From a virus: a stretch of DNA of 20,834 bases. The position numbers and the translations under genes were made by a program. This document shows, one piece after another, positions 13,256 through 20,040 of this stretch; the stretch's first letter is position 1, and every line of letters begins with the position of its first letter. The stretch is taken from positions 1-20,834 of IMG/VR virus record IMGVR_UViG_3300037247_001843; one strand, 5' to 3'. The notes under the pieces were generated by a model that had not been told where the DNA came from, made no database searches, and was given only the letters and a program-made list of their open reading frames with translations.

Positions 13256-13485
13256 CTACCGCCTGAGCCCGCGCGTCTCTTCCTCGATGAGCTCGCCGAT
13301 CGCATCCGCGTAGGCCTGAAGGTACCGCAGGTCTGCATCGAGCGAAAACGGAGGAACGAAGTTCCCATAGCGCCCGCAGAAGCCGATCAACTTCATGATC
13401 GCCGCGTAGTAGGCCTCGTGGTCGGTCAGCGCCCACCCGAGGATCCACATCGCGTGGAAGTCGGCCTCTGCGAGCGCTATCCGTT
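13256..13485 (-). CDS. Tail assembly chaperone frameshift extension (gpT-like, -1 frame)
   Basis: This is the C-terminal part of a GT-type fusion made when ribosomes slip at GGGAAAC. The complete fusion would run from 13956 to 13256, about 233 residues: 158 zero-frame residues plus 75 in the -1 frame. The extension starts RIALAEADFHAMWILGWALT and continues with aromatic-rich helices (YYAAIMKLIGFCGRYG, LRYLQAYADAIGELIEEET). It contains an internal ATG at 13450, but no ribosome site precedes it, which favours frameshifting over independent initiation. It ends in TAG 9 nt before the tape-measure ATG. Known: the T domain of GT contacts tube protein while G contacts the tape measure. Confidence 0.8.
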
Positions 13486-13956
13486 TCCCTCTTCGTCTGC
13501 CGTCGAAGGCTCAGTGAGCTTGTCGTACTCGCTCGAGATGAGGTTCCGGCCACGCTGAGAAAGCGCCTTCCAGAGCCACTCGCGCTTCGCCCGCTGCAAC
13601 GGCATCGCTCGAGCGTCCCGCGCTTCGTCGCTGTCCTCAGGCTCATCCGTCGAGAGCCGCTCCGCCTCATCGGCCACCGTGCGGATCGCGTCGCGCACCA
13701 TCGCCGAGCCGCGCGCGATGTTCATCTCACCGCGCTTCCCCATCGCCTTCTGAAGGATCGCCTGCTCCTGCCGCAACCCATGCGACTCGAGCAGGAGCCA
13801 GAACCCGACCTCCTCGCTGCCGCGCATGAAGACACCCGGTGCGCTCACCCCAGGCGGCACTTCGATCCACCGCCGATGCCGCGGGATGTCCGTCGCTCCT
13901 CCATCTGCGAGCGAGCCCGTGTGCCGCTCAAACGCCTGCTCAAAAACGTTGCTCAT
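13477..13956 (-). CDS. Tail assembly chaperone (gpG-like), 159 aa, zero-frame product
   Basis: Start is the ATG at 13956, 5 nt after a strong ribosome site (AGAAGGGAAGGG). An upstream in-frame start at 14001 would sit inside hairpin 2. Seen: MSNVFEQAFERHTGSLADGG, a VPPGVSAPGVFMRGSEEVGF segment, helices through residues 75-140, and an acidic Ser/Glu/Asp-rich C-terminus ending EEGNG. Known: the gene between tube and tape measure in long-tailed phages encodes chaperones G and GT, made from one gene through a programmed -1 frameshift, that coat the tape measure and recruit tube subunits. The slippery sequence GGGAAAC lies three codons before the stop. I am sure of the role from context and frameshift site more than from sequence similarity. 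Confidence 0.8.
   Translation of the reverse strand: MSNVFEQAFERHTGSLADGGATDIPRHRRWIEVPPGVSAPGVFMRGSEEVGFWLLLESHGLRQEQAILQKAMGKRGEMNIARGSAMVRDAIRTVADEAERLSTDEPEDSDEARDARAMPLQRAKREWLWKALSQRGRNLISSEYDKLTEPSTADEEGNG
13483..13489 (-). promoter_or_regulatory. Programmed -1 ribosomal frameshift site GGGAAAC
   Basis: The zero frame reads GAG GGA AAC GGA TAG; the heptamer G GGA AAC is in the correct X XXY YYZ phase to slip back one base to GGG AAA. After the slip, translation continues CGG ATA GCG and stays open for 75 codons to 13256. Known: lambda gene G uses GGGAAAG in the same position. A 5-bp hairpin (TCCAC/GTGGA, 13444-13458) lies about 24 nt downstream; it is too weak and far to claim as the stimulator. 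Confidence 0.85.
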
Positions 13957-14000
13957 CGCTACCCTTCCCTTCTGCCCCGAGGGGCTCCGATGTAATAGCA

Positions 14001-14032
14001 CGGCCCCGCCAGGATGGAGACCGACGGGGCCG
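14001..14032 (-). terminator. Terminator-like hairpin 2 before the chaperone gene
   Basis: CGGCCCCG at 14001-14008 pairs perfectly with CGGGGCCG at 14025-14032 around a 16-nt loop. The minus-strand 3' flank reads TGCTATTAC, close to that of the hairpin at 14118-14153 (TTATGATC after CGTG). It lies about 45 nt upstream of the chaperone ATG at 13956. Together the two elements would reduce transcription from the abundant sheath/tube genes into the low-copy chaperone, tape-measure and baseplate genes. Confidence 0.5.
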
Positions 14033-14117
14033 CTACGCCCGGTGTTTCATGGACCACAATCACGAGAGCCGTCCGGAGATCTCCTCCGGCACCATGCCGA
14101 GTGCGCGGAGATCATAA

Positions 14118-14153
14118 CACGACCCCTCCGAGTTGGGGTTCGAAGGGGTCGTG
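14118..14153 (-). terminator. Terminator-like hairpin 1 after the tube gene
   Basis: CACGACCCCT and AGGGGTCGTG form a perfect 10-bp GC-rich stem (14118-14127 with 14144-14153) around a 16-nt loop. On the minus strand the stem is followed by TTATGATC, a weak T-containing tail rather than a full U-run. It lies about 90 nt past the tube stop. I read it as a leaky terminator or mRNA 3'-end stabiliser; a processing site is an alternative. The gap 14244-13957 has no gene I would call. Confidence 0.55.
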
Positions 14154-14244
14154 GGATCCGGTTGCCCTGTACGGACTGCTGCCGGGCTCACGTAGCCTTT
14201 GGCGGCGCGTTCCCCCGCCCGGATCAGACGGGACGCACTTCCTT

Positions 14245-14676
14245 CTAGATGAAGCGGCCCTCGTTGCTCTCCGCCTCGATACGGACCGTCACGTACTCAT
14301 CCCGACCGCCGACCGCCACCGGGATCGAACCGAAAAAGAGGTTCTCCACCGAGATCCGCGGCCGCTCCCCGTTCGGGAACTGCATCGTCATCAGCGCGTT
14401 GAACTGCTCTTCCGCCGGCGTTCGACGCTGAGCCCGATCCTTGATCCGCGTGATCAGCTCGGTGAATTGCTGCGTCTCGAGCTGCACCTCCATCTCGAGT
14501 CGAACCCCGCGGAAGATGTCGTCTCGACGATCGCTCGTCTCGTTCAGCAGCCCCTGCGTGAGGATGTCGAGCTGGAACTCGATCGTCCCCGAGACCACGT
14601 CCCCGAGGCCCTCTTCGCGACCCGCCGGCCCGACGACCTGTAGCTCGATTTCCTGCCCCTTGATCCTGCTTCCCAT
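14245..14676 (-). CDS. Tail tube protein, 143 aa
   Basis: Forms the inner tube inside the sheath. ATG at 14676 with ACGGAG upstream. Seen: a short beta-rich protein starting MGSRIKGQEIELQVVG, a DVVSGTIEFQLDIL strand, a central ETQQFTELITRIKDRAQRR helix, and closing strands (NALMTMQFPNG, EYVTVRIEAESNEGRFI). Known: contractile-tail tubes are ~140-170 aa beta-barrel proteins encoded right after the sheath gene. Size, position and strand-helix-strand layout agree. It is followed by a 288-nt gap holding two hairpins rather than by another overlapping gene, which is unusual for this operon. Confidence 0.8.
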   Translation of the reverse strand: MGSRIKGQEIELQVVGPAGREEGLGDVVSGTIEFQLDILTQGLLNETSDRRDDIFRGVRLEMEVQLETQQFTELITRIKDRAQRRTPAEEQFNALMTMQFPNGERPRISVENLFFGSIPVAVGGRDEYVTVRIEAESNEGRFI

Positions 14677-14703
14677 GGTTCCGTTTCTCCGTTGCTGCTG
14701 AGG

Positions 14704-16902
14704 CTAGACCGTCGTGCTGATGATCGCGTTGGGACCGATTTCCGTTCGAATCACAAGCGCGTCGAGGCTCGAGAGCGTCCGCACCGTGGTGAGCCAGATC
14801 GCGATCCCGAGAGCGAGCCGCTCGGGAGTGTTCCCCTGCTCATCATCGATCGCGAAATTCTCGATCCGCTGAAGCTCGAGCGCGGTCAGGCTCCGCAGGC
14901 CGGAGAGGAACGAATCGAATCGCGACGTCACCGCATCACGGTTTGAGCGCCGGTTCAACTTTTTCGAGAACGGCTTCCCCAGCCGCGCAAGTGAGTCCTG
15001 GATGAAGTCGGCCATCTTACGACGCGCGAGCGTCTCACGACCGCTGACGAGCGAGCTCGTGACGCCCGACTGGTACTGCGGTCCGTCGTCCTCGTCGACG
15101 ATCGGAGCCGCGATCCCCGCCGCCTTGAATGCCCGATAGAAGTCGATGTCGAGCGTCACCCCGATATCCTCGAGTTCGAAAAACTGATCGATGAGGTCCG
15201 TCGCCTGCCCCGGGTTCTCCTCGGGGTTGAGGAGCGCGCAGAGGGTCGTCAGAGGCCCGTCGCTACGAACCGTGATGATCCCATCGTCCGTAAACCCAAC
15301 GCCCCCTGCGGACCCACGAGACGCGATCTCGGGGCTGCGCATGAGCCAACCCGGATAGGTGTACGCCAGCCGATCCGTCCGGAACTGCACGACGTCAGCG
15401 AGAGCTTGATCAGGACTGAAGCCAAGCGGCGCGCTCGCCATGTACTTCCGACCAACGAGGCCCTTCGTCTCCGCGTCGAGCGCGTTCTGCCGCGAGTCGC
15501 GTACGACCGATTCCGTCCGACGCGCCACAAGCAGATAGTCCGCGTTTTTCGACGGGTTGCGATTCATCGCCAGCGTCGGAGCGAGCGCGAGCGTGTACCG
15601 AGAATCCTTCTGCGGGCCCGTCAAAGCCGCCGTGATCGCCAGCGCGTTGTTGACCCCGACGTCGGAGAAGTCGGGCTGATCCGTCACCGTGTTGACGGTG
15701 CCTGCGCCCGCACCCACTCCGAGACCGTCGTCGAGCGCATGACGCACCTTCACCGTGATCCCCGCCACCACCGCACTCGCAAAGTCGATCGTCTGCATCG
15801 TGAGATAGGTCGTCGTCGAGTCCGTGACCCGCGTCCCCGCCAGCACAGATCCCGCACCCTGATCGCCGACGCTGACAATCGTCGTGTCCCAGCCTGGGAT
15901 CGTGATCTGCGTGCCGCTCGCGAGCACTGAGACATCCGCCGAGATGCAAACCTGCTGCGACGCGTCCACGCGCGCGAGCCCACTCGTTGCCGAGAAGCCT
16001 GCCGTCCCATTGAGGATCGCGACGAGCTCGGCCGCCGTGACGCTCGAGAGGTTTCCGACGTTGCCAACGCCGATCGGCGTTATGGGTGGGCCTCCCGCAA
16101 ACCCCAGCTTGACGACTGTGCCGGCAACCACATCGTCCATCACCAGGCGTCCATCACTGCCCAGAATCTGCCCAGTGAGCGCGAGATTTCCGCCCGAATC
16201 GCTCGCGATCGTTGCTCCGAGAGCCGTATTGATCGTGAGCACCACATCCGCGATTGCCGAACTTACACCGTCGAAAACCACCGTCACGGGTGCCTGACTG
16301 TCGACTGCGATCGTTACTGCGTCACCAGCCACGAGACCGGCCGGAGCTCCGCCAGCGGTAATCGTGGCCGGGATCGCCGCAATCGCATCGATGGCCACCG
16401 GACCGCCGGCGTCGATATCGAAGCTCGCCCACGCCCCGACAACGAAGCCGGCGAAGGGTCCCGAGTTCGTTCCGCAAAGCGTCGCCCTCGGCGTGATCTG
16501 CACCTCGCCTACGCTCGTGTCGACACGCCCGATGAAGAGACGTCGAGCCTTCAGGAACTTCAGCTTCAGAAAGCCGTTGCCGTTCCAGAACTCTCCGGCC
16601 GAGAGCCGTGCCGCCGGATCATTGTAGGAGATCCCATTTCGAACGAATCCGAAGCTGCCGTACTTCTGCTCGAGATCGCCGCTCGTGAATGCTTCGAGCA
16701 CACCGCGCCGATTCGGGTTGTAGCCGAGCGAGTCACCACCGGCCGCGAAGGGCCCATCTTCGTGCTCGCCGACCTCAAGCACGTTCCCGGTTCCAACGCC
16801 TGTCGCGGGCTGCGGGGGAGCGATGTCGACGATCGCAAGCTGCTCGATGCTCGTGAGCTGCTCGAGTGTGGGATCTGTGCGGTAGCGTTGAACGAACGTC
16901 AT
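14704..16902 (-). CDS. Tail sheath protein with inserted beta modules, 732 aa
   Basis: The contractile outer sheath of the tail. ATG at 16902 follows the previous TAG with no gap; AGGAG about 9 nt upstream is a good ribosome site. Seen: N-terminal part (residues 1-135) with YNPNRRGVLEAFTSGDLEQK and a 'FLKLKFLKARRLFIGRV' strand. Residues ~140-405 are an Ala/Gly/Thr/Val-rich beta insertion. The C-terminal half (residues ~430-732) carries YTYPGWLMRSPEIASRG, a long helical segment and a final strand ALVIRTEIGPNAIISTTV. Known: sheath proteins keep a conserved C-terminal domain ending in a strand exchanged between subunits and tolerate surface insertions in the N-terminal half. Length is well above the ~400-500 aa common in P2-like sheaths, which the insertion explains. 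The tube gene follows, as expected. Confidence 0.85.
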   Translation of the reverse strand: MTFVQRYRTDPTLEQLTSIEQLAIVDIAPPQPATGVGTGNVLEVGEHEDGPFAAGGDSLGYNPNRRGVLEAFTSGDLEQKYGSFGFVRNGISYNDPAARLSAGEFWNGNGFLKLKFLKARRLFIGRVDTSVGEVQITPRATLCGTNSGPFAGFVVGAWASFDIDAGGPVAIDAIAAIPATITAGGAPAGLVAGDAVTIAVDSQAPVTVVFDGVSSAIADVVLTINTALGATIASDSGGNLALTGQILGSDGRLVMDDVVAGTVVKLGFAGGPPITPIGVGNVGNLSSVTAAELVAILNGTAGFSATSGLARVDASQQVCISADVSVLASGTQITIPGWDTTIVSVGDQGAGSVLAGTRVTDSTTTYLTMQTIDFASAVVAGITVKVRHALDDGLGVGAGAGTVNTVTDQPDFSDVGVNNALAITAALTGPQKDSRYTLALAPTLAMNRNPSKNADYLLVARRTESVVRDSRQNALDAETKGLVGRKYMASAPLGFSPDQALADVVQFRTDRLAYTYPGWLMRSPEIASRGSAGGVGFTDDGIITVRSDGPLTTLCALLNPEENPGQATDLIDQFFELEDIGVTLDIDFYRAFKAAGIAAPIVDEDDGPQYQSGVTSSLVSGRETLARRKMADFIQDSLARLGKPFSKKLNRRSNRDAVTSRFDSFLSGLRSLTALELQRIENFAIDDEQGNTPERLALGIAIWLTTVRTLSSLDALVIRTEIGPNAIISTTV

Positions 16903-17724
16903 CTAGCTTTCTCCTGCAACAACGGCGGCGAGCGCCTCGAGCTCCGCACCCGTCCCGAGCGTGAGCCGGTATCCGACGTCGAGCAAGGTAGCACAGCGAA
17001 GGTCTACGACATCGACCGATGCACGAACGCGCACGATCGCGCGCCGCTCGTGGCTGTAGACCGGCTCCGGCTCATCGATCCTAGCGATCGCGTCCGGCTC
17101 GAGCGAAGCGCGGATCGGCAGATTCCAGTAGGACGGCGTACCCGTCAGCATGACGCGCGCGCTACCTTCTTCGGGCGCGAATGCCGACTGCATCCGAGCA
17201 AGCACGGCCTCACGCTTCGCGACGTCGCGTGTCCAGACATCGACCTGGAACGCCGCGTCGAGCTCGGCCGTCTTCCAGAGCACCGTACCCCGCATTGCGC
17301 CCGGCACGTCGTAGAGGCCAAACGTGCCATCGAGAGGAGTCGGTACGAGTGCATGGTGCGAATACGGCGCCTCTGCTGCGTGCACCGTCGCACACGGATA
17401 CGGGAGTTCTCGATCGGCTTCCGGCCACTCGTCAAAGACTTTCTCGAACTGAAACTGCTGGGTCGGCAGCGGAGGATCGGACTGCGGCGCTCGATTGTTC
17501 ACGAAGAAGGTGAGCGTCCTCAGGTAGGACGCGAGCACATCCGCGGCCGCCTGCTCGGGGTCGATCGCGTCCGTCGGAACGAGCGTTACCCCAAGCCCGT
17601 CATCGAGGATCGGCGTTCCGATTGCCTGTCCCGCTCCACGTCGTGGCGTGAGTTGCGCCATCTGCCGCATTGACTGCGGCGAGCCGGGGGGCTGGCAATT
17701 CGTAAGTTCGGCCTCGTGCGTCAT
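16903..17724 (-). CDS. Probable tail terminator / tail completion protein, 273 aa
   Basis: ATG at 17724 overlaps the upstream TGA (ATGA). The first ~55 residues are polar and Gln/Pro-rich. The body has helix-strand alternation (AADVLASYLRTLTFFVNN, later GTVLWKTAELDAAFQVDVWTR as separate shorter segments, then RDVAKREAVLARMQSAFAP). The C-terminal half is beta-rich. Known: tail terminators cap the tube/sheath and sit immediately upstream of the sheath gene; they commonly show a strand ending in 'vdvWt.d...r..i...i...f'. That pattern is visible here around residues 155-185. At 273 aa it is longer than small terminators (130-180 aa), so extra domains are likely. The stop TAG directly abuts the sheath ATG. 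Confidence 0.6.
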   Translation of the reverse strand: MTHEAELTNCQPPGSPQSMRQMAQLTPRRGAGQAIGTPILDDGLGVTLVPTDAIDPEQAAADVLASYLRTLTFFVNNRAPQSDPPLPTQQFQFEKVFDEWPEADRELPYPCATVHAAEAPYSHHALVPTPLDGTFGLYDVPGAMRGTVLWKTAELDAAFQVDVWTRDVAKREAVLARMQSAFAPEEGSARVMLTGTPSYWNLPIRASLEPDAIARIDEPEPVYSHERRAIVRVRASVDVVDLRCATLLDVGYRLTLGTGAELEALAAVVAGES

Positions 17725-18203
17725 CCGCGGACCCGATTCAGCTCGTTCACGATCTCACGCGGGATCAGCGGCTCGACGCGACGCACCGCCTTCTGGAAAA
17801 AATGCCGCGGCTCGATTCCGTCCTCCGCGATCTTCAACGCCACCGCGTACGCGATCCGTTTCACCGATGCATCGTCCTGCGCGAACCCCTTGACCCGTAC
17901 CCAGTCCTCGAGCGGTTGCAACGGCGGAAAATGAGGTCGTGTCCCCTCCTCCATGAAGTGCCCGTGAGGCGCCTCCACTTTGACGATTGCTCCATCCTCG
18001 ACCCGCGTCGTTACGACCGAACCCGCGAGTTCACCCGTCGCCACCGCGGGCCGCGGCTCGGCGGTCGTAATCTCCTGCACCGCAAAACCCTCGAGCAGCA
18101 TCCCCGACGAACGAAGCCCCCGCACCACGGCTTCCGTGATCTCGTCGGGAAGATCTTCCATCGCCTGCGCGAACTCACCGAGCGACAGCGATCGTGTCGT
18201 CAT
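17721..18203 (-). CDS. HK97 gp10-like tail-completion / neck protein, 160 aa
   Basis: Start is the ATG at 18203, which overlaps the previous TGA (ATGA) and follows a strong ribosome site (GGGAGG, about 7 nt spacing). An upstream in-frame ATG at 18284 would add 27 residues over the previous gene. Seen: N-terminal helix (residues 8-45), then GHFMEEGTRPHFPPL at residues 81-95 and a C-terminal helix RHFFQKAVRRVEPLIPREI. Known: 'h..ye.vE.GT+PH' followed by a final '..+.ff..A' segment is the signature of HK97 gp10-like proteins that join head and tail. Neighbours on both sides are neck genes. I am confident of the family type, less so of the exact position in the neck. Confidence 0.75.
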   Translation of the reverse strand: MTTRSLSLGEFAQAMEDLPDEITEAVVRGLRSSGMLLEGFAVQEITTAEPRPAVATGELAGSVVTTRVEDGAIVKVEAPHGHFMEEGTRPHFPPLQPLEDWVRVKGFAQDDASVKRIAYAVALKIAEDGIEPRHFFQKAVRRVEPLIPREIVNELNRVRG

Positions 18204-18751
18204 CGCTGCGACCTCCCGCCTTGCTGCTGCGGAAGACCGTTCGCCCCTCTCGGATCGTCCTGCGGCCGCACTCGCACCGTCCACTGAAAGCGCCGCGGGA
18301 TCTCCAAGTTCGGCACGCTCGCGATCGTGAATCGACGTCGCTGCGACTCGCCCTGGTTTCGTCCGTCGAAACGCTGCTCGATGTAGGCGTACTGACCCGC
18401 ATCAAGGTTCGTCGGGAAAAACGAGCGGATCTCTTCCTCTGTGTAGCGCGCGGAGATCCGCTCAAGCGTCAGATCGCCGCGCTCGACAACGCCCGCGCTC
18501 TTCATATCGCGCCGCAGCTTTCGGTACCGCAGCACCGGAGGCGGAGTAAACTCGAGCTCGCTGATGATCCGCACCTCCCCGCGCCCACGCGTGCCGCCAG
18601 TCCACTGCTCGATGATCGAGAAGACCCGATACGGTCGCAGCCCCAGATCTGCGACGAGCTGCATCGCCTCATCGACGACCTCGGGCAGCTCATCGCCGAG
18701 CGACCGATCTGCCTCCCATGGCTCGAGTCCACCTGCGCCCCGCGCGCCCAT
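18200..18751 (-). CDS. Putative neck / head-closure protein, 183 aa
   Basis: I choose ATG at 18751 because it overlaps the stop of the upstream 54-aa gene (TGATG). An upstream in-frame ATG at 18829 would place 26 extra residues wholly over that gene. Seen: an N-terminal helical part (LPEVVDEAMQLVADLG), then beta-rich segments (residues ~40-130: RVFSIIEQW, GEVRIISELEFTPPPVL, GDLTLERISARYTEEEI) and a Gln/Arg-rich tail. The sequence family is not one I can name. The position between capsid and sheath, and the beta-barrel-like strands, fit a head-closure or adaptor protein. It ends in an ATGA overlap with the next gene. Confidence 0.6.
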   Translation of the reverse strand: MGARGAGGLEPWEADRSLGDELPEVVDEAMQLVADLGLRPYRVFSIIEQWTGGTRGRGEVRIISELEFTPPPVLRYRKLRRDMKSAGVVERGDLTLERISARYTEEEIRSFFPTNLDAGQYAYIEQRFDGRNQGESQRRRFTIASVPNLEIPRRFQWTVRVRPQDDPRGANGLPQQQGGRSQR

Positions 18752-18915
18752 CAGCTCAACGGCTCCACGTGCCATCCCTTCGCACGCATCTGGCGTTTGA
18801 TGGCGCCCCAGGAACGGTTCTGCGTCCATCCGAGAATCGGGGCAGCCTCACGAACGCGACCATTCTCGACGATGAGACCCGCCACGAAATGCGGCGCTAC
18901 GATTCGCCAAAGCAT
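18751..18915 (-). CDS. Small hypothetical protein, 54 aa, in the neck cluster
   Basis: ATG at 18915-18913 overlaps the preceding TGA by one base, and its own TGA at 18753-18751 overlaps the next ATG by one base; both junctions read TGATG. The product starts MLWRIVAPHFVAGLIVENGR and continues with REAAPILGW, a Trp/Arg-rich helix and KGWHVEPLS. This 'vAPHFvAG...gRv.eAaPIL.w...kGW.v.p' layout looks like a conserved small phage protein type found among structural genes, with no established function that I know. The two perfect coupling junctions and the high-GC third positions make it a real gene. It is short enough to be missed by automatic callers. Confidence 0.8.
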   Translation of the reverse strand: MLWRIVAPHFVAGLIVENGRVREAAPILGWTQNRSWGAIKRQMRAKGWHVEPLS

Positions 18916-19355
18916 CAGCTCGGGATCCTCACGGCGTTGATGCCGCCCGGCATCCCCGTGTAGTCCATCTGCGAGTACGGATTCGGCACCACCCCGAGCG
19001 TGTCCGCAATCCGCTTCGTCCAGAATTCGAGTCGCTTCGTCAGAGCATCAAACTCGTCCTTGCGGATCGTCACCTCACCGACCTTCGACGTCTTCACCCG
19101 CGAATTGCTCTGCGCGATCTGCTCTTCGACTGCGAGCGCACGGCAGAGATCCTGACGCAACCGAGCTCGGCTCTCAGGCCGGATCCGATCGAAGCTGTCG
19201 AAGACAAGAAAAAGCGGCTGGCTCGCCGCCGGAAACCCAAGCTGAATCGACTGCGCGAGGTTCGCCCAGTTCGGGTATCCGAGCAGTCGCAGCGTCGCAT
19301 CCTTCTCGTCCTCGGTGAGCGGCTCTTTCGACTGCGTGACTTCTGCTACGGACAC
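18915..19355 (-). CDS. Probable head-tail connector / neck protein, 146 aa
   Basis: Start is GTG at 19355, preceded by a good ribosome site (GGGAGGTG, about 5 nt spacing). Seen: LTEDEKDATLRLLGYPNWAN near the N-terminus, a mostly helical middle (residues ~60-115), and a C-terminus reading FWTKRIADTLGVVPNPYSQ. Known: this pattern, with a 'LGYP' start, a helical core and a final 'lgv.pNP', recurs in small proteins just after the capsid gene in several myovirus-like genomes, where they are taken as connectors. The functional name is inference from position and helical content. The gene ends TGATG, overlapping the next start by 1 nt, so translation is probably coupled. Confidence 0.6.
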   Translation of the reverse strand: MSVAEVTQSKEPLTEDEKDATLRLLGYPNWANLAQSIQLGFPAASQPLFLVFDSFDRIRPESRARLRQDLCRALAVEEQIAQSNSRVKTSKVGEVTIRKDEFDALTKRLEFWTKRIADTLGVVPNPYSQMDYTGMPGGINAVRIPS

Positions 19356-19405
19356 CGACGCACCTCCCTACGAGACAAGGGTACCGCGCCCGGGTCCCTC
19401 CCGCT

Positions 19406-19927
19406 CTAGCCTCTGCTGATCAGCGTGAGCTGGATCCCCTGCAACCGAAGATTTTCGAGGTCGTGCGTCAATCGCGTGATCCGAGCGCCCTCTTTGATCT
19501 GGCAGAGCCGACCGCTGATCATCGCTTTTCCGCCCTTCGTAACGCGGTGCATTTCGACCGGTGCGACTGTCGTCGTGTCGCCCTTGTCGATGCCACGTGC
19601 GAGCACCTGCTGAAGAGCGCTCGCCCCCGGCTTCGTCGACATGCCGGGGTGACGACCCTTCGTTGGTGCAGCCTTCTTCGGCGCCAGATTGCGAAGATCC
19701 TTCTTCGTCTTCTTCGCTTTCTTCGGTGGTTCCACGCGCGTCTCACGATCGCTCGCTGAGCCCGGCATCGGCTGCGGGCCAGACGCTACCGCTTCCGCCG
19801 GCGCGGGCTCGCCCTCAGGCGTAGCCGCACTGTCGAGCAGCTCGGCGACGTCGTCACTCGCCTCCACTGTCTCGCCCGCATCCTTCTCGGATACCGGCTT
19901 GCTCCGCCCTCGCTTGCTTCGTGCCAT
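19406..19927 (-). CDS. Hypothetical Lys/Pro-rich protein with a small C-terminal domain, 173 aa
   Basis: I do not recognise the family. The first ~110 residues are low complexity: a basic start (MARSKRGRSK), an acidic Glu/Asp/Ala stretch, a Pro/Ala stretch, then a basic Lys-rich run (PPKKAKKTKKDLR). The last ~50 residues look folded, with alternating hydrophobics (GGKAMISGRLCQIKEGARI, then LQGIQLTLISRG). The ATG at 19927 has GGGAG about 11 nt upstream and a closer GAGGA that is probably too near. It lies directly after the capsid gene, so a head-associated structural or assembly role is plausible, but nothing in the sequence proves this. Confidence 0.65.
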   Translation of the reverse strand: MARSKRGRSKPVSEKDAGETVEASDDVAELLDSAATPEGEPAPAEAVASGPQPMPGSASDRETRVEPPKKAKKTKKDLRNLAPKKAAPTKGRHPGMSTKPGASALQQVLARGIDKGDTTTVAPVEMHRVTKGGKAMISGRLCQIKEGARITRLTHDLENLRLQGIQLTLISRG

Positions 19928-19951
19928 GTCCTCGGTGCTCCCTTTCGAAGT

Positions 19952-19981
19952 CGACCCAGACCCCTCTCAGAGCCTGGGTCG
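19952..19981 (-). other. Hairpin in the gap between capsid gene and next gene
   Basis: CGACCCAG at 19952-19959 pairs perfectly with CTGGGTCG at 19974-19981 across a 14-nt loop. It lies in the 80-nt gap between the capsid stop and the ATG at 19927. No T-run follows on the minus strand, so termination is uncertain. A leaky attenuator or an RNA-processing/stability element would fit a highly expressed capsid gene followed by low-copy neck genes. Confidence 0.4.
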
Positions 19982-19997
19982 GCCTCATCCTAGCACC

Positions 19998-20040
19998 TTC
20001 AAACGGGTCAGGAATGCTCGATGCAAATTGCCCGTTTGAA
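19998..20040 (-). repeat. Perfect 10-bp inverted repeat spanning the capsid-gene stop codon
   Basis: TTCAAACGGG at 19998-20007 is exactly complementary to CCCGTTTGAA at 20031-20040, separated by 23 nt. In the transcript the stem encloses the last codons and the TGA stop (20010-20008) of the capsid gene. The loop is long and no U-run follows, so it does not look like a standard intrinsic terminator. It could be an mRNA-stabilising 3' structure or a protein-binding site. Confidence 0.5.

Noticed and set aside
14128-14143. TTCGAACC-type sequence resembling a tRNA T-loop within the first hairpin.
   Set aside because: The flanking bases do not form a 5-bp T stem, and no D arm, anticodon arm or acceptor stem can be drawn on either strand.
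14060-14191. Minus-strand GTG frame of 43 codons across the tube-chaperone gap (ending PEEISGRLS).
   Set aside because: No ribosome site, and a perfect 10-bp stem with 16-nt loop lies within it; low-complexity composition. The hairpin reading explains the sequence better.
16762-17673. Plus-strand open frame of 303 codons.
   Set aside because: Antisense to the tail terminator gene and the start of the sheath gene; very Arg/Leu-rich and without a domain pattern.
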